This document shows positions 1 to 8,300 of a DNA stretch of 22,691 nt, one piece after another; the first letter of the stretch is position 1; each line of letters starts with the position of its first letter. A model generated the notes under the pieces. The model had not been told where the DNA came from. It saw nothing but the letters and a program-made list of their open reading frames with translations, and did not search any database. The position numbers and the translations under genes are program-made. The DNA is from Brachionus koreanus (lineage: Eukaryota > Rotifera > Eurotatoria > Ploima > Brachionidae). The stretch spans positions 1,754,352-1,777,042 of the forward strand of contig PJRA01000509.1 of assembly GCA_016987375.1 (NCBI GenBank), read 5' to 3'.

Positions 1-848
1 CACTTTTGTAGTTAAAAACTTTTATTATATTTTTCCTTATTTGAAAATTCAAAATACTTGTTTAATTCTATTAAAATAGCAATAATAAGGAACATTAGGT
101 TAAAATTTTTTTGATTTTTTGATTTCTGACTAACAATTTTAAAAAATTTTTTGATCTACTATTTAATTTCATATTTTTAATAGTTTCTAATTTAAATATG
201 TCTAGTCACATTGTTCTTTTATCAATTATTACAAATTAGTGAGATTTAAAAGCTTAGATTTTAAATATATTATAAAATCGTTTACTACATTTGATCAATC
301 AATTAGTTTTACAAAAAATATCAAAATTTGGACTTAACACAACCATTATATAAATGGAGAGAACTGAGGCAATATGAAATATAATCTAGAATGTGTTTTT
401 CAGTTTGAAAAATTACTCATATGCTCTCAATTTCAATTTTTTGTCAAAATAGTCGAAATTTAAGTTGGTTACGTTTGGAAAATTTAACAATTTCAGCGTT
501 GTTTTTTCATAATTGGGTAATCCAGTTCAAAACAAACAAAAACACTAGTGTTGAAAAATAATTAGCCGCATCTTAAATTCGATCCATTGTTTTTCTCTAA
601 GAAAAGATTAAAAATATCAAGCTAAGAAAGTTGTTCACTTAAATTAAAATGGACTTTTGATTTAGCTAAATGAAAAGCTATAGAAAACAAGAGGACTAAA
701 TTTTCTTCTTAGATATTGTGCATTAAGTCTAATCTCAACCAAATTATTAGCAAATAAAACTTGTATATAAAATTTTAACCTTTTTTCTTTGATAAATTAG
801 AACAAAAAAAAATGATAAAAATACACTGAGTAAATAGATTTCTAATTC
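1..848. other. AT-rich upstream region, no gene seen
   Basis: No reading frame on either strand looks coding. The sequence is A/T homopolymer-rich with no repeat or RNA structure that I can support. It precedes the first exon of the tetraspan gene and should hold its promoter, but no TATA-like box stands out close to the start codon. Confidence 0.5.
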
Positions 849-850
849 AG
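836..850 (+). promoter_or_regulatory. 3' splice acceptor just before start codon
   Basis: A pyrimidine-rich stretch ending TTTCTAATTCAG lies two bases before the ATG at 853. It looks like a genuine 3' splice site. Either a non-coding leader exon lies upstream, or a spliced leader is added in trans. A similar acceptor sits before the gene at 17539. Confidence 0.45.
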
Positions 851-852
851 AA

Positions 853-1960
853 ATGGAGAATTTAAAAAATCTTAAATTAAATTTAATACTAAGACTTTGG
901 TTTTTTAATACATATACCTTTGGTTTTGTTCTTAACTTCATATCATATTTAAACTCAAATTGGATACGCAGCAATGCTTATGCTTATGGTTTATTTGAAT
1001 TTTGTGAAATTTCTCTAAAGAATGAGTCAAATAGAATTAGTTCCATACAAATATTTTCATGTAACTTTTGGTCCAACAATCTAAAACCAAGTAAAAATTA
1101 ATTTTAATTTAATTATCCTTTTTTATATAATTTATTTAAGAATTTATTAAATATTCCCTTGGAATGCTAACACTGGCGCTTGCACTTCATTTTATTTTGA
1201 TTATAGTTTTTTTCTCAATCTTTTTCATATTCGAAAAGGACATAAAAAAATTTAAAAAAAAACTTTACTTTTTCAATTTTCTATTGACTGTCTTGATCCG
1301 TAAGTTTCAATAAATCATAACTTAAATGAAAATTTTTTGTCAATTATAAGTTCTATTGTACGGAGCCAATATTCTAACATTCATTTGTCAATTTGTAGCA
1401 AACAATGAGAGTGAAAGTCTAAGCTTTTGTTTTTGGTTTTCTTTGATCGGATTTTTTGCGACATTGCTGTCAATCTCTTTTTTCTTGGTCAATTTGAATA
1501 AAAATAATCCCGAAATGTAAGATGCATATGTAAAAAAAAAAAAAAAATATATTTTTTTTTTGTTTTTAATTAGCAAAAATAGAAATCAAGATTACCAATC
1601 AATTATAATGTCGCACATTTCAAAACGTCAGCCTTTTGAGGAAATTGTAAACATCAACATGTCTCAAAGTGAATCTGTTCAAACTTTGACTAAAAGTATC
1701 ACTGGTAAATTGTTTTAAAATTTTTCTAAAACCCTTAATTAAATTATTTATTAGTGAGTAATTTTGCTCAATTTAAATTTAAACAGTTATATGAATTTGT
1801 TTCTGGAAAAATTCGAAAAATGATGAGCAAAAAATCTTGTCTTAAATCAAGCCAAGAATCAATTCAAAGTTGTGATGATTCAAACGCCACCACTGTCTAT
1901 TCAAATTCAAGCAAAATTCAAATGTGTCCTTTGCATTCGTTAGTACTACCAGTAGGTTAA
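853..1960 (+). CDS. Four-transmembrane claudin/PMP22-like protein, 5 exons
   Basis: Exons at 853-1090, 1141-1299, 1351-1516, 1574-1704 and 1755-1960 give a 299-residue protein. All four introns are GT-AG, 50-57 bp, and every junction keeps phase. Predicted layout: membrane segment 1 (about 10-33), an extracellular loop with Trp37, a GLFEFC motif at 46-51 and Cys70, segment 2 (about 84-110), segment 3 (about 122-147), a short loop, segment 4 (about 160-181), then a polar tail of about 118 residues rich in Ser, Lys and Gln. The W...GLxxxC...C pattern in the first loop is the hallmark of the claudin/PMP22/EMP superfamily, though the usual GLW is GLF here and the two Cys are further apart than in typical claudins. 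Such proteins act in cell junctions or as channel accessory subunits; the exact role is unknown. AATAAA follows at 2045-2050. The start is the first ATG, directly after an acceptor. The gene model is fairly sure, the family less so. Confidence 0.68.
1602..1624 (+). repeat. 23-bp exact direct repeat, copy 1
   Basis: This copy lies inside exon 4 of the tetraspan gene and contains the core TAATGTCGCACATTTC. The identical 23 bases recur at 2017-2039, 57 bp after the stop codon. The bases flanking the two copies differ. Confidence 0.8.
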
Positions 1961-2016
1961 TTATTTTTTAAAAACATTAATTATTTATTATCATTTATTA
2001 TTCTACATTCTACATT

Positions 2017-2039
2017 ATTATAATGTCGCACATTTCAAA
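2017..2039 (+). repeat. 23-bp exact direct repeat, copy 2
   Basis: Identical to 1602-1624. It lies in the presumed 3' UTR of the tetraspan gene, just before the AATAAA at 2045. The core includes GTCGCAC, which is uncommon in this AT-rich DNA, so chance identity is unlikely. It may be a leftover of a local duplication. Confidence 0.8.
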
Positions 2040-2367
2040 TATACAATAAATTAAAATTTTACTAGATTGAAAGCTTTGTATCAAGATTAATTATAAAAAG
2101 ATGCATTAATAAATAATAGCCTTACAATATCTAAAAAATTTAAAAATCTAAAGCTTCAATTCATAGATTTTGAATTGACAAAATATTGTTAAAAATTCTA
2201 AAATATTTCTGAATACTCACATATCCAATATAAAAAAAATAAACAAGTAACTATTTAAAGTTACTAATAAGTTTTTTTGCAACTTGTTTTCTTTAAAAGA
2301 GAGAATACTTCAGATTGAATACAAAGAATATTGACCATGCTTTGCTTGTGTTCTAATTAGTTAGTAG

Positions 2368-2535
2368 GTAGTTATTGATGCAACATCCAAACAAGAATTT
2401 CTGAACATATCGATGCTTTGTGATGGTATAGTGCTAAAGAAGCCTATTGAATTTACCAATAGTCGCCTTGAAAACTTTAAAATGAAAGCTAATATGTCAG
2501 CTTATCTTGTGCAATCTCATACTATTGACTCTTAA
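2368..2535 (+). pseudogene. Short open stretch, possible TE or exon remnant
   Basis: A frame of 55 codons is open from just after an AG at 2366-2367 to a TAA at 2533-2535. It includes an ATG at 2413 that would start a 40-residue peptide. Codon and amino-acid make-up look more protein-like than the surroundings (for example LCDGIVLKKPIEF). It directly abuts the fold-back repeat and LINE debris, so a decayed TE open reading frame is the likeliest source. An extra exon of the tetraspan gene cannot be excluded, but no good donor closes it. I do not recognise the family. Confidence 0.3.
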
Positions 2536-2560
2536 TAAAGCTACCTACTCTTTTGATATA

Positions 2561-2825
2561 TACAGAGGGTATAGAGAAGACATGACTTTAATGCTCGCAG
2601 CAAAAACCGAACCATAAGCGACCCCGTACCGTATCAAGCGAAACGAACATATTTATTCTAAATTTTAAATAATTAATTCGAGATAATTTTCCTCAAAAAA
2701 ATCAGGTTTATTTAGTCATTTAAAATTTAGAATAAATATGTTCGTACGCTTGGTACGGCACCGCTTGAGATTCGGTTTTTGGTAGCAACCATTAAGGCCA
2801 TGTCGTTTTTAATATACCCATTGTA
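2561..2825. repeat. Imperfect fold-back repeat with 27-bp perfect core stem
   Basis: The arms at 2561-2670 and 2718-2825 are inverted copies of each other, separated by a 47-bp AT-rich loop. The inner 27 bp of the arms (2644-2670 and 2718-2744) match perfectly, and the outer parts are diverged with small indels. The right arm is continuous with the tail of the LINE remnant that follows, so the left arm is probably an inverted copy of the same tail. Confidence 0.75.
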
Positions 2826-3260
2826 AAATGACATTCTAGTTTTTATATCATTTTCCAATTTGTTTGCTAATATAAACATTACAATCAAATCACCTCTCAC
2901 TCGCCATTCACTTAGTTTGTTTAGGCCCATCTTCAGCAATCATTTTTATAGTTCATTTTATAGTTGATACCTCTCAAAGTCAAAGGTATTTTTGTGGCAG
3001 GACTTTTTCTAATATATGTTCATCCATCTTTTACTTGGGTTCCACACTCGCACTTATTTGAGATGTTTACTTTAAATCAGATGATACCACCACACCAAAA
3101 TCTCTATCGCAGCTAGTAACCTCTAGTGTTACATCCTCACTCTCCTCAATGCTATGAGCAATGTCTTTATGTTTCTCATTCAATCTTCCAAAATGCATAA
3201 CTTAGCATTTTTTAGCTCACAAATCCCTGACCAAAATCTCTAACCATTCTCAAACTGAAA
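2718..3260 (-). mobile_element. Eroded 3' fragment of a CR1/Jockey-type LINE
   Basis: Read on the minus strand, several short pieces match the C-terminal part of the LINE at 6578-8300. The stretch FGRLNEKHK lies near 3180, VVSSDLK near 3080, ATKIPLTLRGINYKMN near 2950-2998, and KLSEWRVRGDLI near 2890-2920. Each has a clear counterpart in the larger copy. Frames shift between the pieces, several stops occur, and a segment present in the larger copy is missing near 2990-3050. It is a dead relic, older than the copy at 6578 judging by its divergence. If the alternative terminal exon at 3834 is used, this relic lies inside an intron of the tetraspan gene. Confidence 0.75.
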
Positions 3261-3833
3261 ATTATCTTTTGATGGCATTTAAAAATTTTTTGATTTTGAT
3301 TCAATTTTTTATCTCATTTATATTATGCAGGTCAACAAATTAAGCCTTTTATAAATTATTTTGAAAGCTAAGATAAAATTCAAAATAACTGAATGGTAAT
3401 TTTAAAATTCGCAAAGATTCAAGAGAAAGATTTTGGAATTTTCGTAAAAAATTTCACATTTAAAAAGGATGTTTTTTACTTAAACAATTTTGCTTAATAT
3501 TTTTTTATTTATAGAGTTTGAGGACCTAAATACATACAAAAAAAATATACAAATTTTGATCTCTTAAAATAGATTAAAAAAATAAAAAGACCAATGTTGT
3601 TAAAAAACAAACAACAATTATTTGAAAAAGTTAACATACTTAATTGAAAAACAAGGCATAATTTTGGTTTAAAATAAAAACACTAAGAACTTAGCATTAT
3701 ATTTAATATTTAATTAACTAAATTGATGACTTAAGAGAAAAAAAAATTCTTAAAATATAAAATAGCACAGCTAGTTTATTTTTAAATTTAAGATTAAAAA
3801 AAAATTGATTGTAATTTTTTTTTTAATTTTTAG
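3261..3833. other. AT-rich spacer, no gene seen
   Basis: I see only AT-rich sequence with homopolymer runs. The last bases form a poly-T tract ending in TTTTTAG at 3833, a good 3' splice site for the candidate exon that follows. Confidence 0.5.
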
Positions 3834-3938
3834 ACTAAAAAAAACTCGAGTTCTCAGCACACAAAAATGCTAGTTTTACCATATGGACGCCTTTCAGGAA
3901 TACACAACAAAATAGAACCGAGTAATTTAAATGAATAG
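3834..3938 (+). CDS. Candidate alternative last exon of the tetraspan gene
   Basis: A strong poly-pyrimidine acceptor ends at 3833. The next 34 codons are open in phase 0 and end in TAG at 3936-3938, and an AATAAA follows at 3966-3971. The frame contains MLVLPYGRLSG. In the tetraspan gene the last exon carries a usable donor (CCA|GTAGGT at 1951/1952) in the same phase, six codons after its own HSLVLP. Splicing 1951 to 3834 would remove the final two residues and add 34, for 331 residues in all. The splice is inferred from phase and signals only. Alternatively this is the only visible exon of another plus-strand gene, or chance. Confidence 0.4.
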   Translation, partial: TKKNSSSQHTKMLVLPYGRLSGIHNKIEPSNLNE

Positions 3939-3965
3939 ATTCAAATGGATGTAAATTTTTTTGTC

Positions 3966-3971
3966 AATAAA
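3966..3971 (+). terminator. Polyadenylation signal AATAAA
   Basis: A canonical hexamer 27 bases after the TAG of the candidate exon 3834-3938. It faces the AATAAA of the ciliary gene on the other strand at 4023-4028, so the two 3' ends would nearly touch. Confidence 0.5.
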
Positions 3972-4022
3972 TATTTTGTTTAATAAAAATTTTTGTATTA
4001 TTAAAAAACAAAAATAAAGTAT

Positions 4023-4028
4023 TTTATT
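4023..4028 (-). terminator. Polyadenylation signal of the CFAP210-like gene
   Basis: TTTATT on the plus strand reads AATAAA on the minus strand, 27 bases past the stop codon of the ciliary gene. The spacing is typical of compact 3' UTRs. Confidence 0.6.
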
Positions 4029-4055
4029 CAAATTTTAATAAATCTTTGGATATTT

Positions 4056-6099
4056 TTACATAAAACCCAAATTCTTGTTGCTTGGAACATCATAAAGATG
4101 CTTTTTAATTTGAGCTGCTGGCGACCTCTCATCAATCGGATTTATTGGCTTGATAACATCGTTCAATACTTTTTTCATTGGGTAAGTGTTTCGACCATGA
4201 GAGCCCAAGTAATCAATAACACGTGTAGCATAGTCCTCAAATTGCTTGTCTTCTAAATTCATCAGCTCAATCTCTTTGAGAACAAAATCTTTATCAGCTT
4301 TTTTGACACGTTTTTCCAAATCTTTTCTCTCATTCTAAAAATTTTAATCTTTCATAATCAAAGAATAATTACAAGTAAAATTTACAGTTAATTGAAGATT
4401 AGTTTTCGATATTTCATCCATTTTTTGGTGACGCAATTTATTTTGTTCCAATTCGTACATTTGATACATTAAATCAGTCTCCATTTTTTTCTTCATCAAT
4501 TCTCTATCTTCATTTTCCTGAGCTATTCGTTCCTCTTCTTTTCGTTTTATCTAGAAAAAAAAATCAAAAATTTTATAATTAGACCGAATCATAATATTTT
4601 AATAAATAATTAAAATACAGTATCTAGTCTATGCTTATGAATTTCTCCAAGTTCTTTTCTAAACTTCATTTCTTTAAAAAGTTCCTCTTGAGCCAATTTT
4701 GCTTCGTTTTTGGCCACTGTTTTGGCAATTCTAAATTCTTCATCTTCAACTTGTGTTTTTAACATAGCACCCAAATTTGCCATTATTTTATCCTGTCTCT
4801 CTTCTTTTTCTCTAATCAAACAAAAATTTTTATTAATTTTAAACAATCAAATAACAAGTCTTTTTTTAAGACTGTTTTTAAGATTTAAGAATCAAAAAAT
4901 TGAAGAAATTTTAGAAAAAAATCTAATTTTCTAAAAGTAAAAATTTTAGTTTTAATTTTTTTAAAAAGTTAAGCTAATTTATAAATATTACCTTCGAGCT
5001 TCCTTTTCTCTATTATATTTAATATTGGCCAGTTTTTTCTTAGCGGCGGCATAAACCCTTATTTCCTCGTTCTCCTCTTCATCCAATATTTTCTCTGCTT
5101 CCAACATTTTTCGTCGATTTGCCAAGGCGTTATCATAGCTTTCTTTCAGCTCTCTCATTTTAATCAACCGAATCGTTTCAAGTTGATCTCTTTCGGCCTG
5201 GTATTCCTCTGCTAATCTCTTCAATGCTTCAGCGTCTTTTCTAACTTGATCTTTTTCTTTTTCGCGTTGATTTTCGTGCTCCTGTATCCTAAATATTAAA
5301 AAAAAATCTCAAACTTAGGAAAATTTCAAATTACAAAAAAAAACTCAACTGTTTTTTATGGTGATCGTAAAGTTTTCTTAGCTCGTCTTTTTTTTTCTGG
5401 TAAATTTCTTCATCTTTTTTGCATTGTTCTTGCATCATAGCATAGGCTTGTTTATCTATTTCTTCTTCTCTAGTTTTATTAAGCTGTTCGTATATTTTCT
5501 TTATCTCTATTTGAGCCTCACGCTCCTTCAAAACTTCGGTATATTTCAAAGCACTCTAAAAAGTATTTAAAAATTAGCTCAATTAAATAATAAGACTATT
5601 TTTATTAGTTAATTACATGAAAAGTTTTGATACGATCTGTCTCGTGGTACTGGAGTAATTTAGCTTGCTCAATTGCTTTTCTTCTTTGTTCGGCCATATA
5701 TTCAGCATGCTCAACATCTATTTGACGTCGCTTTTCTTCTAATTTTTCTTCGCGTATTTTTTTCTGTTGAAGCTTGTGTTTTCGCGAGCCTTCAAATGTG
5801 TTATTCCAATTCTTGGTCAAAGCTTTGGACTTTTCGTACAATTCTCTTTTGCGCCTCAGCTCTTCTTGGGCTTCTTCTTCTTGTTTCTTGCTATTATTTA
5901 AATGTCCAGTGATCCGATCCAAATCGTTTTTAGTCAAAACTAATAATTTGCTCGCATCGACTGTCAAATTTGGCGCCGAATTAATCGGCGGTAAGACTGG
6001 ACCTGACAATAATTTTATTCTAATTATTTTTAACTTTTTTTAATTTTAGTTAATTTTACTTGAGCGACTCTTGTTAAATTTAGGTAATGTCATGTTCAT
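4056..6099 (-). CDS. CFAP210: CFAP210 (CCDC173)-like ciliary microtubule inner protein
   Basis: Seven exons on the minus strand, 6099-6060, 6002-5617, 5555-5350, 5288-4992, 4811-4619, 4550-4386 and 4334-4056, join without phase conflict into 521 residues, close to the roughly 550 of vertebrate CFAP210. Introns are 51-68 bp, except intron 4 (180 bp). The protein is almost wholly charged coiled coil (Glu, Lys, Arg, Gln) of the trichoplein type. The family-like landmarks are NWNNTFEGSRKHKL, a DRIKTFH segment running on to SALKYTEVLKEREAQI across intron 2, and a short Pro-containing C-terminal end. In vertebrates this protein lies inside the doublet microtubules of motile cilia; that role is taken from the family. 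The first exon (13 codons, two in-frame ATGs at 6099 and 6093) is inferred from a phase-1 donor/acceptor pair, since the main exon has no ATG of its own. Intron 3 has a weaker donor, GTTGAG. An X-box lies upstream at 6237. Confidence 0.85.
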
Positions 6100-6236
6100 T
6101 TTATGGGCAATTAGACTTTACTGCAAGATTTTCATCGATCCAATCGAGTATGATTTACAGCCTTTCTTGGTTCAAAATAGAAGTTTGGTTTATAATTTTC
6201 ATAATTTTGATTATATGCTTTAAGTCTATATTTACA

Positions 6237-6249
6237 GTTGCTAGGCAAC
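6237..6249. promoter_or_regulatory. X-box, RFX transcription factor site
   Basis: GTTGCTAGGCAAC is a near-palindromic match to the RFX X-box consensus RYYVYY-N(1-3)-RRHRAC, agreeing at every position with a one-base spacer. It lies 138 bp upstream of the inferred start codon of the minus-strand ciliary gene. X-boxes in proximal promoters are the established mark of RFX-driven cilium genes in animals. I found no other match this good elsewhere in the window by eye. Confidence 0.75.
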
Positions 6250-6577
6250 TAAAAATTTAATTTTTTTGTTGAAGAATATTAATAAAAACTTGCAATCAAC
6301 AAAAGGTTTATGTAATTCAGTCTTTTTAATAAAAAAAAACTCTCAATAAATCTACAAAAATTTGATGAAGAATTTCAAAATTTTTTTTCCAAATGATTAA
6401 AATTTTTAATATTTTATATTAAAGGATCAGGTACTCAATAAATAATGATCGTTTTTAAATAAAGAAAACTGATAACTAAATCCTGCTAATAATACGGGTA
6501 GATGAAACAAACAAATTTTTGTAATTTAATGTTGTATTCAAGAGAAATCTAGATATAAAATAAAAAATGACTCTTTT
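6250..6577. other. AT-rich spacer, no gene seen
   Basis: Upstream region of the ciliary gene beyond the X-box, running to the 3' end of the LINE. It contains only A/T-rich sequence and no other recognisable element. Confidence 0.5.
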
Positions 6578-7004
6578 TTAGATGAATTTTGTTGAAATGC
6601 AATCAACAATTAGTAGTAGAAGTAGTAGTTCTTGCTGCGACACCTTACATGTAGAGTGCCTGAGCCCATCACCGCCTATTGGCAGTGTAGAGCTGTTATA
6701 TAAAGACTTTTTAAAACTAGCAGTTGACATAGATTTCATCACATTTTCTGGCAATTTATTCCAATGCGGAACCACTCTGTTTGAGAAAAATACATGTCTG
6801 GCACTTACTGCAGCTGCAAAATCGTTTCTAATTTGAGCCGGGAAACTTTCTCTCTGGACTCTGATACTATTTTCTCTTAACGCCCCAGCTGGACCCTTGT
6901 TTTCTGATCTTTTCACTAGATTCTTGACCAAGCCTACCTTTTCTATTCCATTCACTAATTTGTACATTTCAATCAAGTCCCCTCTCACTCTTCTTTCACT
7001 TAGC

Positions 7005-7012
7005 TTTGTCAG
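7005..7012. repeat. Target-site duplication of the MITE, left copy
   Basis: TTTGTCAG, repeated exactly at 7241-7248 on the other side of the insertion. An 8-bp duplication is characteristic of hAT transposition. Confidence 0.9.
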
Positions 7013-7240
7013 TAGGGATGGGAAACCGGTTCGATAAAACCGGTTTAAAAAATTATTATTTTTTTTTAAATTAAGTAATATTTAATTTTAAATTTAAATT
7101 TCTTAAATATTAACTCAGCTCATGTAAAATACTCATCTTTTTCGAATGAAAATTTTAAATTTTTATTCAAATTTTGTTTAAAACCGATTAAGTTTATGAC
7201 AATTGACAAACCAGTTTCACGAACCGGTTTCCCATCCCTA
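7013..7240. mobile_element. hAT-type MITE inserted in the LINE
   Basis: A 228-bp element bounded by terminal inverted repeats that begin TAGGGATGGGAAACCGGTT and are identical for 21 bp. A further, less perfect match (AAAACCGGTTT against GAAACTGGTTT) follows on each side. The interior is AT-rich and non-coding. The exact 8-bp target duplication and the TAGGG-type end fit the hAT superfamily. Removing the element and one duplication rejoins the LINE reading frame without any loss, so the insertion is clean and later than the LINE. It has no transposase and would depend on one encoded elsewhere. Confidence 0.9.
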
Positions 7241-7248
7241 TTTGTCAG
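7241..7248. repeat. Target-site duplication of the MITE, right copy
   Basis: TTTGTCAG, identical to 7005-7012. Confidence 0.9.
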
Positions 7249-8300
7249 TCTTAATTTTGTCAACCTCATTTCATACGGTATATTTCTTACAGACAACGGT
7301 GTTTTTGTTGCCCTCTCTTGCACCTTTTCCAACGCATTCACGTCCATTTTCATACTTGGATTCCAAACCTGCACTGCGTAATCTAGGTGGGGTCTCACCA
7401 TGGATATATACAATCCTACCCACAGTCTTTCTTCTCTACTTATAAACGTTCTCTTTAGCATTCTAAGTACCTTACTCACTTTCGCACAAGCACCTTTCAC
7501 TTGGTGAGTCCACTTTAAATCTGATGAAATCATCACTCCGAGATCCCTCTCAAACTCTGTGGTCGCTAGTGTGACATTTGAGTTGCCTTTTTGTGTATTT
7601 TGTATATTTATGCTTTGCATTTAGTCTGCCGAAATGCATCACTTTTCACTTTACATCAGTTAACACATAGTCCCATTCGTCAGACCTCTATCCAATGACA
7701 AACTGCGTCCAGATCTTTTTATAACTTCGCTCTCTCATTAACTTTATTAACTATGCCATATCTGCAAACAATCCCATTCTATTTGAAACGCAGTCAGGTA
7801 GGTCATTTATGTACAGAACGAAGAGCATGAGACCAAGTACAGACCCTTGCGTAACTCCACTCAGTACCTCTGACCATCTAGAAACTTCGTCACCAATCAC
7901 AACTCGCTGAGTTCTCATAATTAAAAAGTCCTATAACCAACTTACTATTTTCTCACCTAACCCATAACCACGTAGTTTATAAAGAAGTCGTTGATGCGGT
8001 ACAGTATCAAAAGCCTTTGAGAAGTTAAATAGTATTTCATCCACACTGTTACCTTTTGCCAACTCAGTCGTGATCATATCAAGCGTTTCTAGTAGGTTCG
8101 TGACACATCCTTTCTTTGGAACAAATCCATGTTGACTGTCAATTATCAAACAATTCTCTTGAAGTCAATCCCTGACAATACCTTCCAGAACTTTACATGC
8201 AACTGATGTAAGTGAAACGGGTCGATAATTAGCAGGCTCAAGTTTATTTCCTTTTTTGTAGATAGATGACACATTTGCTCTTTTCCAGTCTTTTGGAATT

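Larger units (their letters stand above)
6578..8300 (-). mobile_element. Truncated, inactive CR1/Jockey-type LINE
   Basis: On the minus strand the sequence runs from within the reverse transcriptase (WKRANVSSIYKKGN, then NYRPVSLTSVACKVLEG) through QHGFVPKKGC, FSKAFDTVPHQRL, SGVTQGSVLGLMLFVLYIND and FAD to the C-terminal region (RTFISREERLWVGLY, VRPHLDYAVQVWNP, RRVRGDLIEMYKLVNG) and a tail with TAC/TTC trinucleotide-like repeats near 6610-6640. The endonuclease and the N-terminal part of the RT are missing, as expected for 5' truncation. It is dead: the motif A aspartate is Asn (codon at 8024-8026), FADD is FADM followed by a stop (7751-7762), a stop lies at 8165-8167, and frames shift near 7690-7740. 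A MITE splits its C-terminal region at 7013-7240. Confidence 0.9.

Noticed and set aside
747..974. Minus-strand frame of 75 codons over the first exon of the tetraspan gene
   Set aside because: It lies opposite a plus-strand exon that fits a phase-correct gene, and its Phe/Leu/Ile-rich make-up is that of an antisense shadow.
1388..1576. Minus-strand frame of 62 codons ending in Phe/Lys runs
   Set aside because: It is opposite exon 3 and is driven by poly-A/poly-T tracts, with no signals of its own.
6003..6009. TTG at 6009 as the start of the ciliary gene
   Set aside because: Non-ATG starts are rare in animals. The TTGTCAG here works as a splice acceptor that joins in phase to an upstream exon with ATG at 6099.
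4710..6043. Three plus-strand frames over the CFAP210-like gene
   Set aside because: They are shadows of the minus-strand coiled-coil exons; one crosses an intron boundary.
7120..7620. 166-codon frame as an intact gene
   Set aside because: It is the C-terminal piece of the dead LINE, and its last 40 or so residues come from reading into the inserted MITE.
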